Assembly: GCA_963842505.1 (NCBI GenBank)
Contig: CAWJGZ010000004.1
Coordinates: 1,426,001-1,490,000 of the forward strand
Length of the DNA stretch: 64,000 nt
From: PALSA-129 sp963842505
Lineage (GTDB): Bacteria > Acidobacteriota > Terriglobia > Bryobacterales > Bryobacteraceae
Direction of reading: 5' to 3'
The notes beneath the pieces were generated by a model. The model was not told the origin of the DNA. It saw nothing but the letters and a program-made list of their open reading frames with translations, and searched no databases. A program made the translations under genes and the position numbers. Positions 49,846-59,064 of this stretch are shown here, one piece after another (position 1 is the stretch's first letter; each line of letters opens with the position of its first letter).

Positions 49846-51306
49846 TTACGGCGAAGCCACGGGGACGGTGAGCGAGCCAACGACGCCGGATTTTTCATCG
49901 CGGACCACAATGCGTACCTTGTGGACACCAGCGGGCACGGGACGGTCGGAAGAAAGATCGAGGCCATTGCGCATGATGGTGTCGCGGTCCGCGGGCGTGA
50001 AGTGAAACTGCGTCGGGGAGTCCTGCCAGACTTCGTGCTCCCACTCGGTGGTGTAGTACGCCAGCGTCACGCGGAATTCGCCGGTGTAGGTTGCGCCGGG
50101 GGTGAGTTGCAGATCGGCGGCGTCCACGCGGATCTGAAAATGGCTCCAGCCGTTCCCCTTCGCGCTGGGCGTCACGGCGGCGCGGATCCCGATCCCGGAA
50201 TCGTCGGCCAGCCCGAAGGTGGCGAGTGCCAAGCGCTGCCGCGGGTCGGCTTCCCGCACATCCCCGAAGTAGCCTTCGATGGTCCGCAGCCGCGCGTCTT
50301 TGTTCCCGGTGGTGACACGCAGCTTGTGGAACTTGTCGTCCCATCTGTCGAGGGGAGGAACGTATCCGACCTGGTAAGTCGCGCGGCCCTCCCTCGCCGC
50401 CAACTCGATGGTTTTCCCGGTGGCGTTGCTGGTGAAATATTGACCCGCGGTCAGGCCGGCGAGCTCTTGCATGGTAGTCGCGCTGCTCAAGCCCGAGGTG
50501 TCGCGTTCCTCCTGCTCCACCGCGTAAACGGCGATGCCGGAGCGGGCGAAGTCCGTTCCCAGACGCATCACCGCGGATGTGTAGTCGCGCCAATAGCCAT
50601 CCAGTCCGGTGGCCGCGATGGGAACTCCGTGCGAAACCCAAACGAGGCTCTTGCGGCCGGGCTGAACGGCAAAATCCGAAGCCAGATTTCTCAGGACTTC
50701 GAGAGTCTTGCTCACGCGGATGTGTACATCGGCTTGAAAATCCTGGGGCCGCAGGCGGTCGACTTTGTGCATCGCCTGATCGAGCAGCGACGGAATCTGC
50801 GCGACCCAGTCAGTATCGCTTGACGGGGCGGGGTTTTCGACATCGGGCAGGGCGTGAACCGGATAGATGACGCCTTCCTTGGTGAGCAGGTAAAGGTAGA
50901 GGTATTCACCGGATTCGAGTTTCTGGAAGGTTCTGGCAATATCATTCCACCCCTGGCCGCGCTCGGCGAGATTCGCATTCAGGAGGTCGAGGAGGATCAG
51001 GATGGACTGCGAACTACCCCCGGTTGGGCGGTTGGAGTACTCACGCGGCCCAAGCAACGCGAGCTGCTGTTCCGCAGTCACCAGGGGGCGGCAAAAGGCG
51101 GGCTGCATGAGCTTGCCGTCGTCGTAGATGCGCAGGTCGGCGGCCGGCAATTCGCGGAGCGGGCGGCCCTTGGCGTCAAGGGCGACTAAGTTGAAGGTGA
51201 GCAGGGGACGCGGCGGCTGGGCCTGGGAGCTCTGTGGGATGGCCGTAAAGAATGCACCCAGGAACAGCGTCAGGCCTGAAAGTCTGAGCGCGTTTTGAAA
51301 CCACAT
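49846..51306 (-). CDS. VWFA-related secreted protein, metal site lost
   Basis: A 486-residue exported protein of the acidobacterial VWFA-related family. ATG at 51306 follows GGGAGT with 9-nt spacing and gives a Sec signal peptide; a GTG three codons earlier sits on the ribosome-binding site itself. The fold is recognisable (LTFNLVALDAKGRPLRELPA, IYDDGKLMQP, KSLVWVSHGV), but the DxSxS metal motif is replaced by LLDLLNANL. The last 120 residues are an extra beta domain (FQIRVDAADLQLTPGATYTG). A non-metal-binding scaffold role is likely. Unknown partner. Confidence 0.82.
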   Translation of the reverse strand: MWFQNALRLSGLTLFLGAFFTAIPQSSQAQPPRPLLTFNLVALDAKGRPLRELPAADLRIYDDGKLMQPAFCRPLVTAEQQLALLGPREYSNRPTGGSSQSILILLDLLNANLAERGQGWNDIARTFQKLESGEYLYLYLLTKEGVIYPVHALPDVENPAPSSDTDWVAQIPSLLDQAMHKVDRLRPQDFQADVHIRVSKTLEVLRNLASDFAVQPGRKSLVWVSHGVPIAATGLDGYWRDYTSAVMRLGTDFARSGIAVYAVEQEERDTSGLSSATTMQELAGLTAGQYFTSNATGKTIELAAREGRATYQVGYVPPLDRWDDKFHKLRVTTGNKDARLRTIEGYFGDVREADPRQRLALATFGLADDSGIGIRAAVTPSAKGNGWSHFQIRVDAADLQLTPGATYTGEFRVTLAYYTTEWEHEVWQDSPTQFHFTPADRDTIMRNGLDLSSDRPVPAGVHKVRIVVRDEKSGVVGSLTVPVASP

Positions 51307-51389
51307 ACTGTGCACTCCCGGTTACATTCTGATCCCGGCGCGGTGCCGGTGGCAATGGCTATTAGCAGTTAGAGGCCTGAAAAGCGACG

Positions 51390-51995
51390 TCAGGAGACGG
51401 CAGAGCGGACAGCGAATTCCAGGGCGTCCAGGGCGCCGGCGAAGAAGTGATCGGGGGCGTCGATCCAGACCAGTTGCTTGGGCTCGGCGAAACTCGCATA
51501 GGCGGATTCAAATTCCAGGTGCGGGGCGTATTGGTCTTGCGTGCTTTGAATGAAAATCTTGGGGACGGGACAGGTCTCTAAGTACTCGAAGTTGCCGAGA
51601 TGCGGGGAGAAGCCCACGGCCAGTAAGAAACGGGCAGCCGAGGCCTCGGCACAGCCCAGTTCGGTAATGACACGGGCGCCGAAGGAAAAACCGGCCAGCG
51701 CATAGGGGAGATCGGGATAGCGGGCGCGCAACCAGGCGAGCGCGGCGCGGGCGTCTTCCAAACCCTCGGGGATGCCGGCTTTGCGGAAATTGAAGCGGAG
51801 AACCGCGGCGCCGGAATCGCGGAGAGCGCGCGCCATACGGTACACCACTTTATTGTGCAAAGTACCGCCATAGAGCGGGTGCGGATGACAGACCAGGGCG
51901 GCGAAGCGCGGCGGCGCGTGGCCGGGCTCTTCGAGCAGCGACTCGATGGGACCGCCAGGGCCAGCGAGCGAGTGAGTTTCGATGCGGCGGGACAC
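51390..51995 (-). CDS. Alpha/beta hydrolase (COG2945-like)
   Basis: A 201-residue small cytoplasmic alpha/beta hydrolase. Motifs are VCHPHPLYGGTLHNKVVYRM near the N-terminus, nucleophile elbow GFSFGARV, IQSTQDQYAP (acid) and DAPDHFFAG (His). This size and motif set match a dienelactone-hydrolase-like family without a known physiological substrate. It starts with GTG at 51995, immediately after the yajQ stop, so the two are translationally coupled. Confidence 0.85.
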   Translation of the reverse strand: MSRRIETHSLAGPGGPIESLLEEPGHAPPRFAALVCHPHPLYGGTLHNKVVYRMARALRDSGAAVLRFNFRKAGIPEGLEDARAALAWLRARYPDLPYALAGFSFGARVITELGCAEASAARFLLAVGFSPHLGNFEYLETCPVPKIFIQSTQDQYAPHLEFESAYASFAEPKQLVWIDAPDHFFAGALDALEFAVRSAVS

Positions 51996-52496
51996 TCAGT
52001 TGGTGCGGTAATTAGTGAACTGCATGTCAATGCCGAAATCAGTCTCGCGGAGGAGCTTGATGACGGTTTGCAGGATGTCGCGGTCGCGGCTGGAGACGCG
52101 CACGAAATCGCCCTGAATGGAGGCCTGCGCCTTGAGCTTGGCGTCCTTGATGGTCTTGACGATTTCGCGGGCCTTCTCGGTGGTGATGCCCTGCTGCAGG
52201 TTGATTTCCTGTTTGACGGTGGAACCGGCCGAAGGAACGATCTCCCCGTAGGTGAGGCCCTTCAGAGGCACATGGCGCTTGACGAGCTTAGACTGGAGGA
52301 TATCGACAACGGCCTTGAGTTTGTACTCGTCCTTGCTGGCGAGCAGGATTTTATTGTCCTTCTCGTCGAGCTCGATGTTGGAATGGGAGTCCTTGAGATC
52401 GAAGCGCTGATGCACTTCCTTCAGCGCCTGCTGCACGGCGTTGAGCACTTCCGGCAGTTCTATTTTGGAAACTACGTCGAAGCTATTGTCGGGCAT
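51996..52496 (-). CDS. yajQ: YajQ-family nucleotide-binding protein
   Basis: A 166-residue YajQ-family protein; members bind nucleotides including cyclic di-GMP, and in Xanthomonas act as c-di-GMP effectors with a transcription factor. Signature stretches are SFDVVSKIELPEVLNAVQQA, HSNIELDEKDNKILLAS and KLKAQASIQGDFVRVSSRDR. Length and both ends match the family closely. It leads a two-gene unit with the hydrolase. Confidence 0.93.
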   Translation of the reverse strand: MPDNSFDVVSKIELPEVLNAVQQALKEVHQRFDLKDSHSNIELDEKDNKILLASKDEYKLKAVVDILQSKLVKRHVPLKGLTYGEIVPSAGSTVKQEINLQQGITTEKAREIVKTIKDAKLKAQASIQGDFVRVSSRDRDILQTVIKLLRETDFGIDMQFTNYRTN

Positions 52497-52656
52497 ATAC
52501 GGCCAGGTATTCTGTTACCAGCTAATTCTACCAGAAACAAAAGACTTAGCTGCTTCAGATGGGCACAGGTTGGCACGCGCCCGGCGCCGGCGGCGGCTCC
52601 GTGCCAGCCAGGCATTTTTCGGCGGCTTGCGGCGGCGGGCCGCCCCGCTCTGTCCT

Positions 52657-53445
52657 TCAGTCGCTCTGGGCACTGGCATACACCGCGATCTTCGCCACGG
52701 TTTGATAGCCCATCCGCTGGTAGAGCCGTGCGCCGGCCGGCGTGGATTGCAGAATGCTGCGCTCCGTGCCGTGCTCGTCGTAAGCCTGGGCGAGCGCGTG
52801 GCGCATGATCGCCTCCCCGTAGCCGCACCGCTGGTGCTGCGGCACAGTGGCGACATTGTAAACCCCAATGGCGTGGCCGCCCATCACGATGGCGGTGGTG
52901 GAGATGGGCTCGCCATCCAGATAGCCGACATAGGCCGCGAAGCGGTCCCAAACCGCCAGGTTGTCAAAAACCTCCAGAAACCATTGGATGGGCACGTGGA
53001 AGCAGACCGACGCAATAGCGCAAAATGCATCCCGCGTAGCGGCGTCGTGGACTTTTTTGATTTCGAGCGCCGGCAGCGGTTTGACGGGCGGCGCGACGTG
53101 CTCGGCGAGCATGCCGGGGAGATCCACCGAGTGCCGCAATCCGTGCCGTTCGAAGATGCGGCGCGAAGCGCGGCGGGTTCGGGGTTCCAACATGTCCTCG
53201 CAGACCCAGTAGGCCCAGTCCAGCTCGCGCGAATCGAAATGCAGCGCCGGCAGGAGGATGCGTTGGGCCAGTTCGTTTTCGGTTGCGACCGGGCTCGAGA
53301 GGAAGGCCGCGTTGAACATCTGGAACTTGACGCCAGCGGAAGCAATGCTCACGCCGCGCAACTCCTTGATCTCGCCTCTGGCGCGGCCGGCCGCCACCAC
53401 GCGGAACGATTCCCGCAGATTGTTCGCTACGCTCTCAAATGTCAC
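52657..53445 (-). CDS. GNAT-family N-acetyltransferase
   Basis: A 262-residue protein. The C-terminal half is a GNAT domain with acetyl-CoA loop VATVPQHQRCGYGEAIMRHA and the final beta-strand TPAGARLYQRMGYQTV. The N-terminal 120 residues are less typical and contain VCEDMLEPRTRR and a Cys/His-poor helical region, probably a degenerate second GNAT fold. Substrate unknown. It stands alone between yajQ and motB. Confidence 0.85.
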   Translation of the reverse strand: MTFESVANNLRESFRVVAAGRARGEIKELRGVSIASAGVKFQMFNAAFLSSPVATENELAQRILLPALHFDSRELDWAYWVCEDMLEPRTRRASRRIFERHGLRHSVDLPGMLAEHVAPPVKPLPALEIKKVHDAATRDAFCAIASVCFHVPIQWFLEVFDNLAVWDRFAAYVGYLDGEPISTTAIVMGGHAIGVYNVATVPQHQRCGYGEAIMRHALAQAYDEHGTERSILQSTPAGARLYQRMGYQTVAKIAVYASAQSD

Positions 53446-53555
53446 TGCAAGACCAGTATAAGATGCCGGCCAAGGACTTCGCCCTTGAAATCCCTTCGGG
53501 ATTTGGAAGCCAGGAGTCAGAAGTCAGAAGTTTTGTTTGGGAATGGCCGGCATCA

Positions 53556-54407
53556 TTATTTATTTGGAGGCGTTTCGCCGGGCGCCTCTTTCGCCTCGGC
53601 ATTCCCCGCGGCATTTTTCTCGGCAGCGGCCGGCGAGTCTTCCTTCGCGGGAGCATCTTTCAGGGTCAGATATTGCACGATGACGGAGATTCTGCGGTTG
53701 GAGGGAGACTCGGGATCTTCGGGATGACGCAATTGGCGATCGGCATAGCCGCGCACCTGCTGCACCTGCTCCGGCCGCAGCCCGTGGGCTTCCATGATCT
53801 TGCGCGCGGAATTGGCGCGATCGGTGGAAAGCTCCCAGTTGCTGTATTCTCCGACGAACGGTTTGGAATCCGTGTGGCCTTCCAGCGCGACGTTGTTGGG
53901 CAACTTGCCCAGTTGTTCGGCCAACAACGTCAAGAGTTCGGAACCACTGGCGGTGGGGACCGGCTTTCCGGATTCGAAAAACATGCCGGCCTCGGTCTCC
54001 AGCAGCTCGATGCGCAGGCCATCGGAGGTGATGGTAATCTCCACGTTGTCTTTCAGCGAGCGAAAATTCGGGACCTTGAAAAGCGCCTCTTGAATCTTCT
54101 GGGCCAGTTTGGCCATGTCGTCTTTGGGCAACTGGATGGCATTGCCGGAGCCCGCCGCGGCCGTGCCGGCCTGTTTGCCCGGGCCGGTGGGGTTGTTGAA
54201 GTAAGCGCTGACGGCCTGCTGGACTTCTTTGTCCGCACTCATCAGCCAGAGCACGATGAAGAGGGCCATCATGGCGGTGACGAAATCGGCGTAGGCCACC
54301 TTCCAGGCGCCTCCGTTATGGCCGCCGTGGCTCACCACCTTCTTTCTGATGACGATGATCTGCTGGACCTTAGTCGGCGCCGGTGGGGCTTCCGGTTCGG
54401 AGGGCAT
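53556..54407 (-). CDS. motB: Flagellar stator protein MotB
   Basis: A 283-residue OmpA/MotB-family protein. The single N-terminal membrane helix carries the ion-channel aspartate D41 (YADFVTAMMALFIVLWLMS). The C-terminal peptidoglycan-binding domain has VALEGHTDSKPF and NWELSTDRANSARKIMEAHG. The extreme C-terminus is an Ala/Glu/Lys-rich tail. With MotA it forms the torque-generating stator. It starts 2 bp after the motA stop. Confidence 0.93.
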   Translation of the reverse strand: MPSEPEAPPAPTKVQQIIVIRKKVVSHGGHNGGAWKVAYADFVTAMMALFIVLWLMSADKEVQQAVSAYFNNPTGPGKQAGTAAAGSGNAIQLPKDDMAKLAQKIQEALFKVPNFRSLKDNVEITITSDGLRIELLETEAGMFFESGKPVPTASGSELLTLLAEQLGKLPNNVALEGHTDSKPFVGEYSNWELSTDRANSARKIMEAHGLRPEQVQQVRGYADRQLRHPEDPESPSNRRISVIVQYLTLKDAPAKEDSPAAAEKNAAGNAEAKEAPGETPPNK

Positions 54408-54409
54408 AC

Positions 54410-55285
54410 TTACGCCGCCTTGGCCGCGGCGGCCTTAGCGCCGCGGCAAACGGCTTCCACTTCCTTGAAGCTCGGCCGCACGGTAGTCGGGATGGTGCGC
54501 CGCGCCAGTTCGACAGCCATGATGGGGCTGAGGCCCTTGATGAATGCCAGGGCGGCCATGCGCAGAAAACCGAAATAGTAGCTCTCGGCTTCGTTCTGTT
54601 TGCCCATGGCCGAGGCCAGCGGGCCGAAGATTCCGTAGCAGAGAAGAATGCCAAGGAAAGTGCCCACCAGGGCGGCCGCCACATGGTTGCCGATTTCTCC
54701 CTTGGGGCCTCCCAGCGATCCCATGGTAATCACCACGCCCAGAACCGCGGCCACAATTCCCAAACCGGGCAGAGCATCGGCCATGGTGGTCAAGGCCGCA
54801 ATGGGCTCGGCGGATTCGCGGTGGTGCACTTCCAGATCCACCTCCATCATCAGGTCGATTTCCATAACCTCCACGCCGCCGGTCACCGCCATGCGCAGGG
54901 TGTCACAGAGGAAATCGAGAGCATGGTGCGAATTGAGGAATTTGGGGTGCTTCGAAAATACCGGACTCTTGGCCGGGTTGTCGAGGTCTTCTTCCAGTTT
55001 GGCCGTGCCATTTTTGCGCGCGTAATTGAACAACTCGTAAAACATCTTCAGGTTGTCGGTGTAATATGCCTTGTCAAAAGGGGTGTCTGAGAAAATACCG
55101 GCTATCCCTTTGCCGATGCGTATCAAGGTGGGCAAAGGATTGGCAACCACCACGGTGCCCACAGCCGCTCCAAAAATGATGATCAGCTCCGCCGGCTGAA
55201 GCAGCACCAGCAGGTTTCCGTGTTCGATCAGGTAGCCACCGATGATGGCACCCAGAACTATTACGATTCCGAGAATCGAGATCAT
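54410..55285 (-). CDS. motA: Flagellar stator protein MotA
   Basis: A 291-residue four-helix membrane protein. MISILGIVIVLGAIIGGYLI is helix 1; the channel prolines and the motif TTMADALPGLGIVAAVLGVV mark helix 3, and NHVAAALVGTFLGILLCYGI helix 4. The large cytoplasmic loop lies between helices 2 and 3. It is first in a motAB operon behind a sigma-28-like promoter; no other flagellar genes are in the window. Confidence 0.94.
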   Translation of the reverse strand: MISILGIVIVLGAIIGGYLIEHGNLLVLLQPAELIIIFGAAVGTVVVANPLPTLIRIGKGIAGIFSDTPFDKAYYTDNLKMFYELFNYARKNGTAKLEEDLDNPAKSPVFSKHPKFLNSHHALDFLCDTLRMAVTGGVEVMEIDLMMEVDLEVHHRESAEPIAALTTMADALPGLGIVAAVLGVVITMGSLGGPKGEIGNHVAAALVGTFLGILLCYGIFGPLASAMGKQNEAESYYFGFLRMAALAFIKGLSPIMAVELARRTIPTTVRPSFKEVEAVCRGAKAAAAKAA

Positions 55286-55313
55286 GTGGCAGTTAAGTCA
55301 CTCAACGCTTTAC

Positions 55314-55340
55314 TAATCGGCGGCTCAGCGAGAAGCTTTA
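55314..55340 (-). promoter_or_regulatory. Sigma-28 (FliA)-type promoter of motAB
   Basis: On the minus strand TAAAGCTT-N11-GCCGATTA, against the sigma-28 consensus TAAAGTTT-N11-GCCGATAA: one mismatch in each half and the exact 11-bp spacing. It ends 28 bp before the motA start codon, a fitting distance. Class 3 motility genes such as motAB are usual FliA targets. Confidence 0.8.
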
Positions 55341-55456
55341 GCCGCGCCGATCGGCGCGGCGGTGGTAAATCGCGTGTCAGGCATCTGAAATATTTTGTTC
55401 TATGGTGGCCGGGGAGCAGTTTGCCCTTGCCATCCCCCAGGGCGGCCTGAAACAAT

Positions 55457-56725
55457 ATGCGTGAGAAACCTATGCACCTAAGCGTGTTGGGCATCGTTCT
55501 GGCCGGCGGCAAAGGCACCCGGCTTTGGCCGCTGACCAAGGAACGGGCCAAGCCGGCGGTTCCTTTTGGCGGCAAGTACCGCATCATCGATTTCGTGCTG
55601 AGCAATTTCATCAACTCGGGCATTTACTCGGTATACGTGCTCACGCAGTTCCGCAGCCAGTCGCTGCTGCAACACCTCAGCGAGGGATGGCAGTTCGGCG
55701 GTCTGCTGCGGTCGCAATTCGTGATTCCAGTGCCGGCGCAGATGCGGTCGCCCGATGAGACCTGGTACCAGGGCACGGCCGACGCCATTTACCAGAACAT
55801 CAACCTGGTGGAGCAATCGTCGCCCGACGTGGTGGCGATCTTCGGCGGCGACCACGTCTACCGCATGAACATCACCGCCATGATCGAATACCATCTCCAG
55901 AAGAAGGCCGAAGTGACCGTGGCGGCGGTGCCCGCGCCGCGCGAAACGGCGGGTGGATTCGGCGTCATCGAAGCATCCGAAGAGGGCCGCATCCTGGCGT
56001 TCCACGAGAAGAATCCCAACGCCCCCACCATGCCCGGCGACGACCAGCGGGTTTTTGCTTCCATGGGCAACTACGTTTTTTCGACTGCCACGCTGCTGCG
56101 GCTGTTGCGGGAGGATGCCGCCAACGAGCAAAGCCAGCACGATTTCGGCCACGACATTCTACCCAAGCTGACCGGCCAGGCGGAAATCTACGCTTATAAC
56201 TTCCAGTCCAACCGCATTCCCGGGGAACCCGCCGGATCCGAGCCCTACTGGCGCGACGTGGGAACCATCGATGCCTACTACGACGCCAACATGGACCTGC
56301 GCCGAGTCTCTCCAGCGCTCAACCTGTACAACCGGGCATGGCCGCTGCGCAGCGCCAGCTATCCGGACCCGCCGGTCAAATTCACCTTCGACGAAGAAAA
56401 CCGGCGCGGACAGGCCATCGACACGATCGTTTCGGGCGGATGCATTCTGGCCGGCGGCATGGTGCGCAATTCCATCCTGGGACGCCACGTCCGGGTGCAT
56501 ACCGGCGCGCTGGTGGAGGATTCGATCATCATGGACAACTGCGATATCGGCCGCCACACCAAAGTGCGCCGCGCCATACTCGACAAGAACGTCAAGGTGC
56601 CCGAGGGCACCGTCATCGGTTACGACCTGGAGGCGGACCGCGCGCGTTACTTCGTCACCGACAGCGGCATCGTGGTGTTGAGCGGGGAACGCTCGCCGGT
56701 AGAGGTCGCCGGCCTGGTGGTGTGA
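55457..56725 (+). CDS. glgC: Glucose-1-phosphate adenylyltransferase
   Basis: A 422-residue ADP-glucose pyrophosphorylase that makes ADP-glucose for glycogen. The nucleotidyltransferase signature LAGGKGTRLWPLTKERAKPA, RIIDFVLSNFINSG, WYQGTADAIYQN, FGGDHVYRM and the product-site GTIDAYYDANMDL are present, followed by the C-terminal left-handed beta-helix (NSILGRHVRVHTGALVEDSI). The start could be 55457 or the Met five codons on (55472), which has GAGAAA upstream. No other glg genes adjoin. Confidence 0.95.
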   Translation: MREKPMHLSVLGIVLAGGKGTRLWPLTKERAKPAVPFGGKYRIIDFVLSNFINSGIYSVYVLTQFRSQSLLQHLSEGWQFGGLLRSQFVIPVPAQMRSPDETWYQGTADAIYQNINLVEQSSPDVVAIFGGDHVYRMNITAMIEYHLQKKAEVTVAAVPAPRETAGGFGVIEASEEGRILAFHEKNPNAPTMPGDDQRVFASMGNYVFSTATLLRLLREDAANEQSQHDFGHDILPKLTGQAEIYAYNFQSNRIPGEPAGSEPYWRDVGTIDAYYDANMDLRRVSPALNLYNRAWPLRSASYPDPPVKFTFDEENRRGQAIDTIVSGGCILAGGMVRNSILGRHVRVHTGALVEDSIIMDNCDIGRHTKVRRAILDKNVKVPEGTVIGYDLEADRARYFVTDSGIVVLSGERSPVEVAGLVV

Positions 56726-56804
56726 TGGAGCAGATTGTTCAGCTAACGCGCGTTCCTCACGCGTCGCCCCTTTGCCACCGAATTGCCGGCCGGGCCGGTA
56801 GCTG

Positions 56805-57413
56805 ATGGAACAACACGTCCTGATCTGGATTTCGCAGTATGGCTACCTGGCGATTTTTCTGCTACTGATGATGGGGATTGTGGGGCTGCCGGTGCCCGAT
56901 GAGACACTGCTCACCTTTAGCGGTTACCTGGTTTTCAAAGGCCGCATGTCCCTGCCGCTGGCTTACGCGGCGGCGCTCGCGGGAAGCCTGTGCGGCATTA
57001 CCATCAGCTACACGCTCGGCCGGACCTTCGGCATCACGCTGATCCATCGCTACGGCCGCTATGTGCGCATCACCGAGGAGCGCGTCAACAAGGCGCATGC
57101 CTGGTTTGGGCGTGTGGGACATTGGGGACTGACGTTCGGCTACTTCGTGCCCGGGGTGCGCCATCTCACGGCGTATGCCGCGGGCATGAGCGCGGTGGAG
57201 GGTCCGCAATTCGCGCTTTTCGCTTACAGCGGCGGCTGCGTCTGGGCGGGCACATTTCTCGCGCTGGGCTATTTCCTGGGGGAACGCTGGCAGGTGGTGG
57301 AGCGCAACATCGAACACTATTTCACCGCCGTGACCATCGCCGCCGTTATTCTGGTTGCCGCATACCTGGCGTGGCGGACGCTCGAGGCACGCCGCCGGGC
57401 GTCAGGTAAGTGA
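56805..57413 (+). CDS. DedA-family membrane protein
   Basis: A 202-residue DedA/SNARE-associated-fold membrane protein; relatives flip undecaprenyl phosphate or other phospholipids or support membrane-potential homeostasis. Motifs are GIVGLPVPDETLL (re-entrant acidic loop), SYTLGRTFG and FVPGVRHLTAYAAGM (the conserved Arg loop). Several transmembrane helices. The 3' 68 bp overlap the convergent symporter gene. Confidence 0.9.
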   Translation: MEQHVLIWISQYGYLAIFLLLMMGIVGLPVPDETLLTFSGYLVFKGRMSLPLAYAAALAGSLCGITISYTLGRTFGITLIHRYGRYVRITEERVNKAHAWFGRVGHWGLTFGYFVPGVRHLTAYAAGMSAVEGPQFALFAYSGGCVWAGTFLALGYFLGERWQVVERNIEHYFTAVTIAAVILVAAYLAWRTLEARRRASGK

Positions 57414-59064
57414 TGATCAGCGCGGTGGCCACCACCGTGGCGCAGCCCAGCAGGTTATACCAGAGCCAGGAGATCCCGGTGTACAGGAAGGCGGCGAAAA
57501 TAGCCGCCTCACCGGCCAGCATTCCGATGAATACGGCCGTGCCGCCGACGCGCCGGAAGCCGAAAGCCACCACGAAACAGCCCAGCAGCGAGCCGTAGAA
57601 TAACGAGCCCACCACGTTCACCGCCACAATCAGCGGCCCCAGGTGCTTGCCCCAACCGGCGAAGGCCACGGCGTAAACGCCCCACAAGAGCGTGGCCCAT
57701 CGCGACGCCAGCACGTAATGGTGATCGCTCGCGCCGCGCCGCACGTAGCGGCGGTAAAGATCCACCACCGTGACGGTGGCCAGCGAATTGATTTCGCCGG
57801 AACTGGCCGACATAGTGGCCGCGAAAATCACGGCAATCACCAACCCCACAATGCCGGCCGGCAGGTAGCGCGTCACGAAGGAAAGAAAGATGTAGTTGGT
57901 GTCGCTGAAATCCTTTTCGCCGCCGGTCTGTTCCACCAGGCGCGCGGCCTGGTCACGGGCGGCATCGATCTCCTGCTGGGCGGCCCGGTAGGTGGCCGCC
58001 TGGCGATGCTCGGCGCCCGGGTCGCCGCTATGATGGGCTTCCACCAGCGCCAGGGTGGCCTGGCGGCGGCGCTCGAAGGCCTGGCCATATCGGTTCGCCA
58101 CGGGCTCATATTCGGCGTGGCTTTGAATGCGCGCCAGTTCAACCTGCTGGAACAGCACCGGCGGCTGAATGAACAGGTAAAACACAAACACCATGGCGCC
58201 AATGAACAGAATGAAAAACTGCATGGGGATTTTGGCCACGGCGTTGAACAGCAGGCCCAGGCGGCTCTCACTGATGGACCGCCCCGTGAGATAGCGCTGC
58301 ACCTGCGATTGATCGCACCCGAAATAAGAGAGAAACAGGAACGTGCCGCCGAACAGGCCGCTCCAGATGTTGAAACGGTCGTTCCAATCGAAGTGGGTGG
58401 TCACGGCATTGAGGCGGCCGGCGGCGCCCGCCAGATAAACGGCGTCGCCGAACGACACCTGCGCGGGCAGCAGGGCAATCACCGTGATCAGCGCCACCAC
58501 CAGTCCGAAGAAGATGATGCACATCTGCTGCACGTCAGACCAGGTGACGGCCTTGATGCCGCCGGCCACCGTGTAAGTGATCACGGTGACGCCCACTAGA
58601 AACGTGGTGGTTCGTTCCGGCCAACCCAGAATTACGGAAAGCACCAGCGCCGGCGCATAGATGGTGAGGCCGGCGGAAAGGCCGCGCTGGCAGAGGAAAA
58701 TCAAGCTGGCCAGGGAGCGCGTCTTGCCGTCGAAGCGCTTTTCCAGGTATTCGTAAGCGGTGTAGATATTCGCGCGGCGAAAAACAGGGACGGCCGTGGC
58801 GCAAATCACCACCATGGCGATGGGCAGCCCGAAATAGAACTGCACGAAGCGTAAGCCATCCACGTAAGATTGCCCGGTAGTGGAAATGAAAGTGATGGCG
58901 CTGGCCTGCGTCGCCATAATGGACAGCGCCATGGCATACCAGGGCATGGTCCTGCCGGCCAATAGGTAGCCATCGACGGTGTTGCTTTCGCGGCTGCGGT
59001 ACAGCCCGTAGGCGACAATCCCCACCAGGGATGTGACCAGCACAAACCAGTCGAGCGTTCTCAT
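57346..59064 (-). CDS. Sodium:solute symporter family transporter
   Basis: A 572-residue SSS-family secondary transporter with about 13 predicted helices. Recognisable segments are SRESNTVDGYLLAGRTMPWY, ALSIMATQASAITFIS (sodium site region), TVAGGIKAVTWSDVQQMCII and SYFGCDQSQVQRYLTGRS. A polar, helical insert of about 90 residues (ELARIQSHAEYEPVANRYGQ ...) between two membrane helices is unusual. Substrate unknown (sugar, sialate, organic acid are options). Its start overlaps the stop of a 44-residue membrane protein by 4 bp (ATGA). Confidence 0.92.
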   Translation of the reverse strand: MRTLDWFVLVTSLVGIVAYGLYRSRESNTVDGYLLAGRTMPWYAMALSIMATQASAITFISTTGQSYVDGLRFVQFYFGLPIAMVVICATAVPVFRRANIYTAYEYLEKRFDGKTRSLASLIFLCQRGLSAGLTIYAPALVLSVILGWPERTTTFLVGVTVITYTVAGGIKAVTWSDVQQMCIIFFGLVVALITVIALLPAQVSFGDAVYLAGAAGRLNAVTTHFDWNDRFNIWSGLFGGTFLFLSYFGCDQSQVQRYLTGRSISESRLGLLFNAVAKIPMQFFILFIGAMVFVFYLFIQPPVLFQQVELARIQSHAEYEPVANRYGQAFERRRQATLALVEAHHSGDPGAEHRQAATYRAAQQEIDAARDQAARLVEQTGGEKDFSDTNYIFLSFVTRYLPAGIVGLVIAVIFAATMSASSGEINSLATVTVVDLYRRYVRRGASDHHYVLASRWATLLWGVYAVAFAGWGKHLGPLIVAVNVVGSLFYGSLLGCFVVAFGFRRVGGTAVFIGMLAGEAAIFAAFLYTGISWLWYNLLGCATVVATALIITYLTPGGVPRASATPGMRQPE

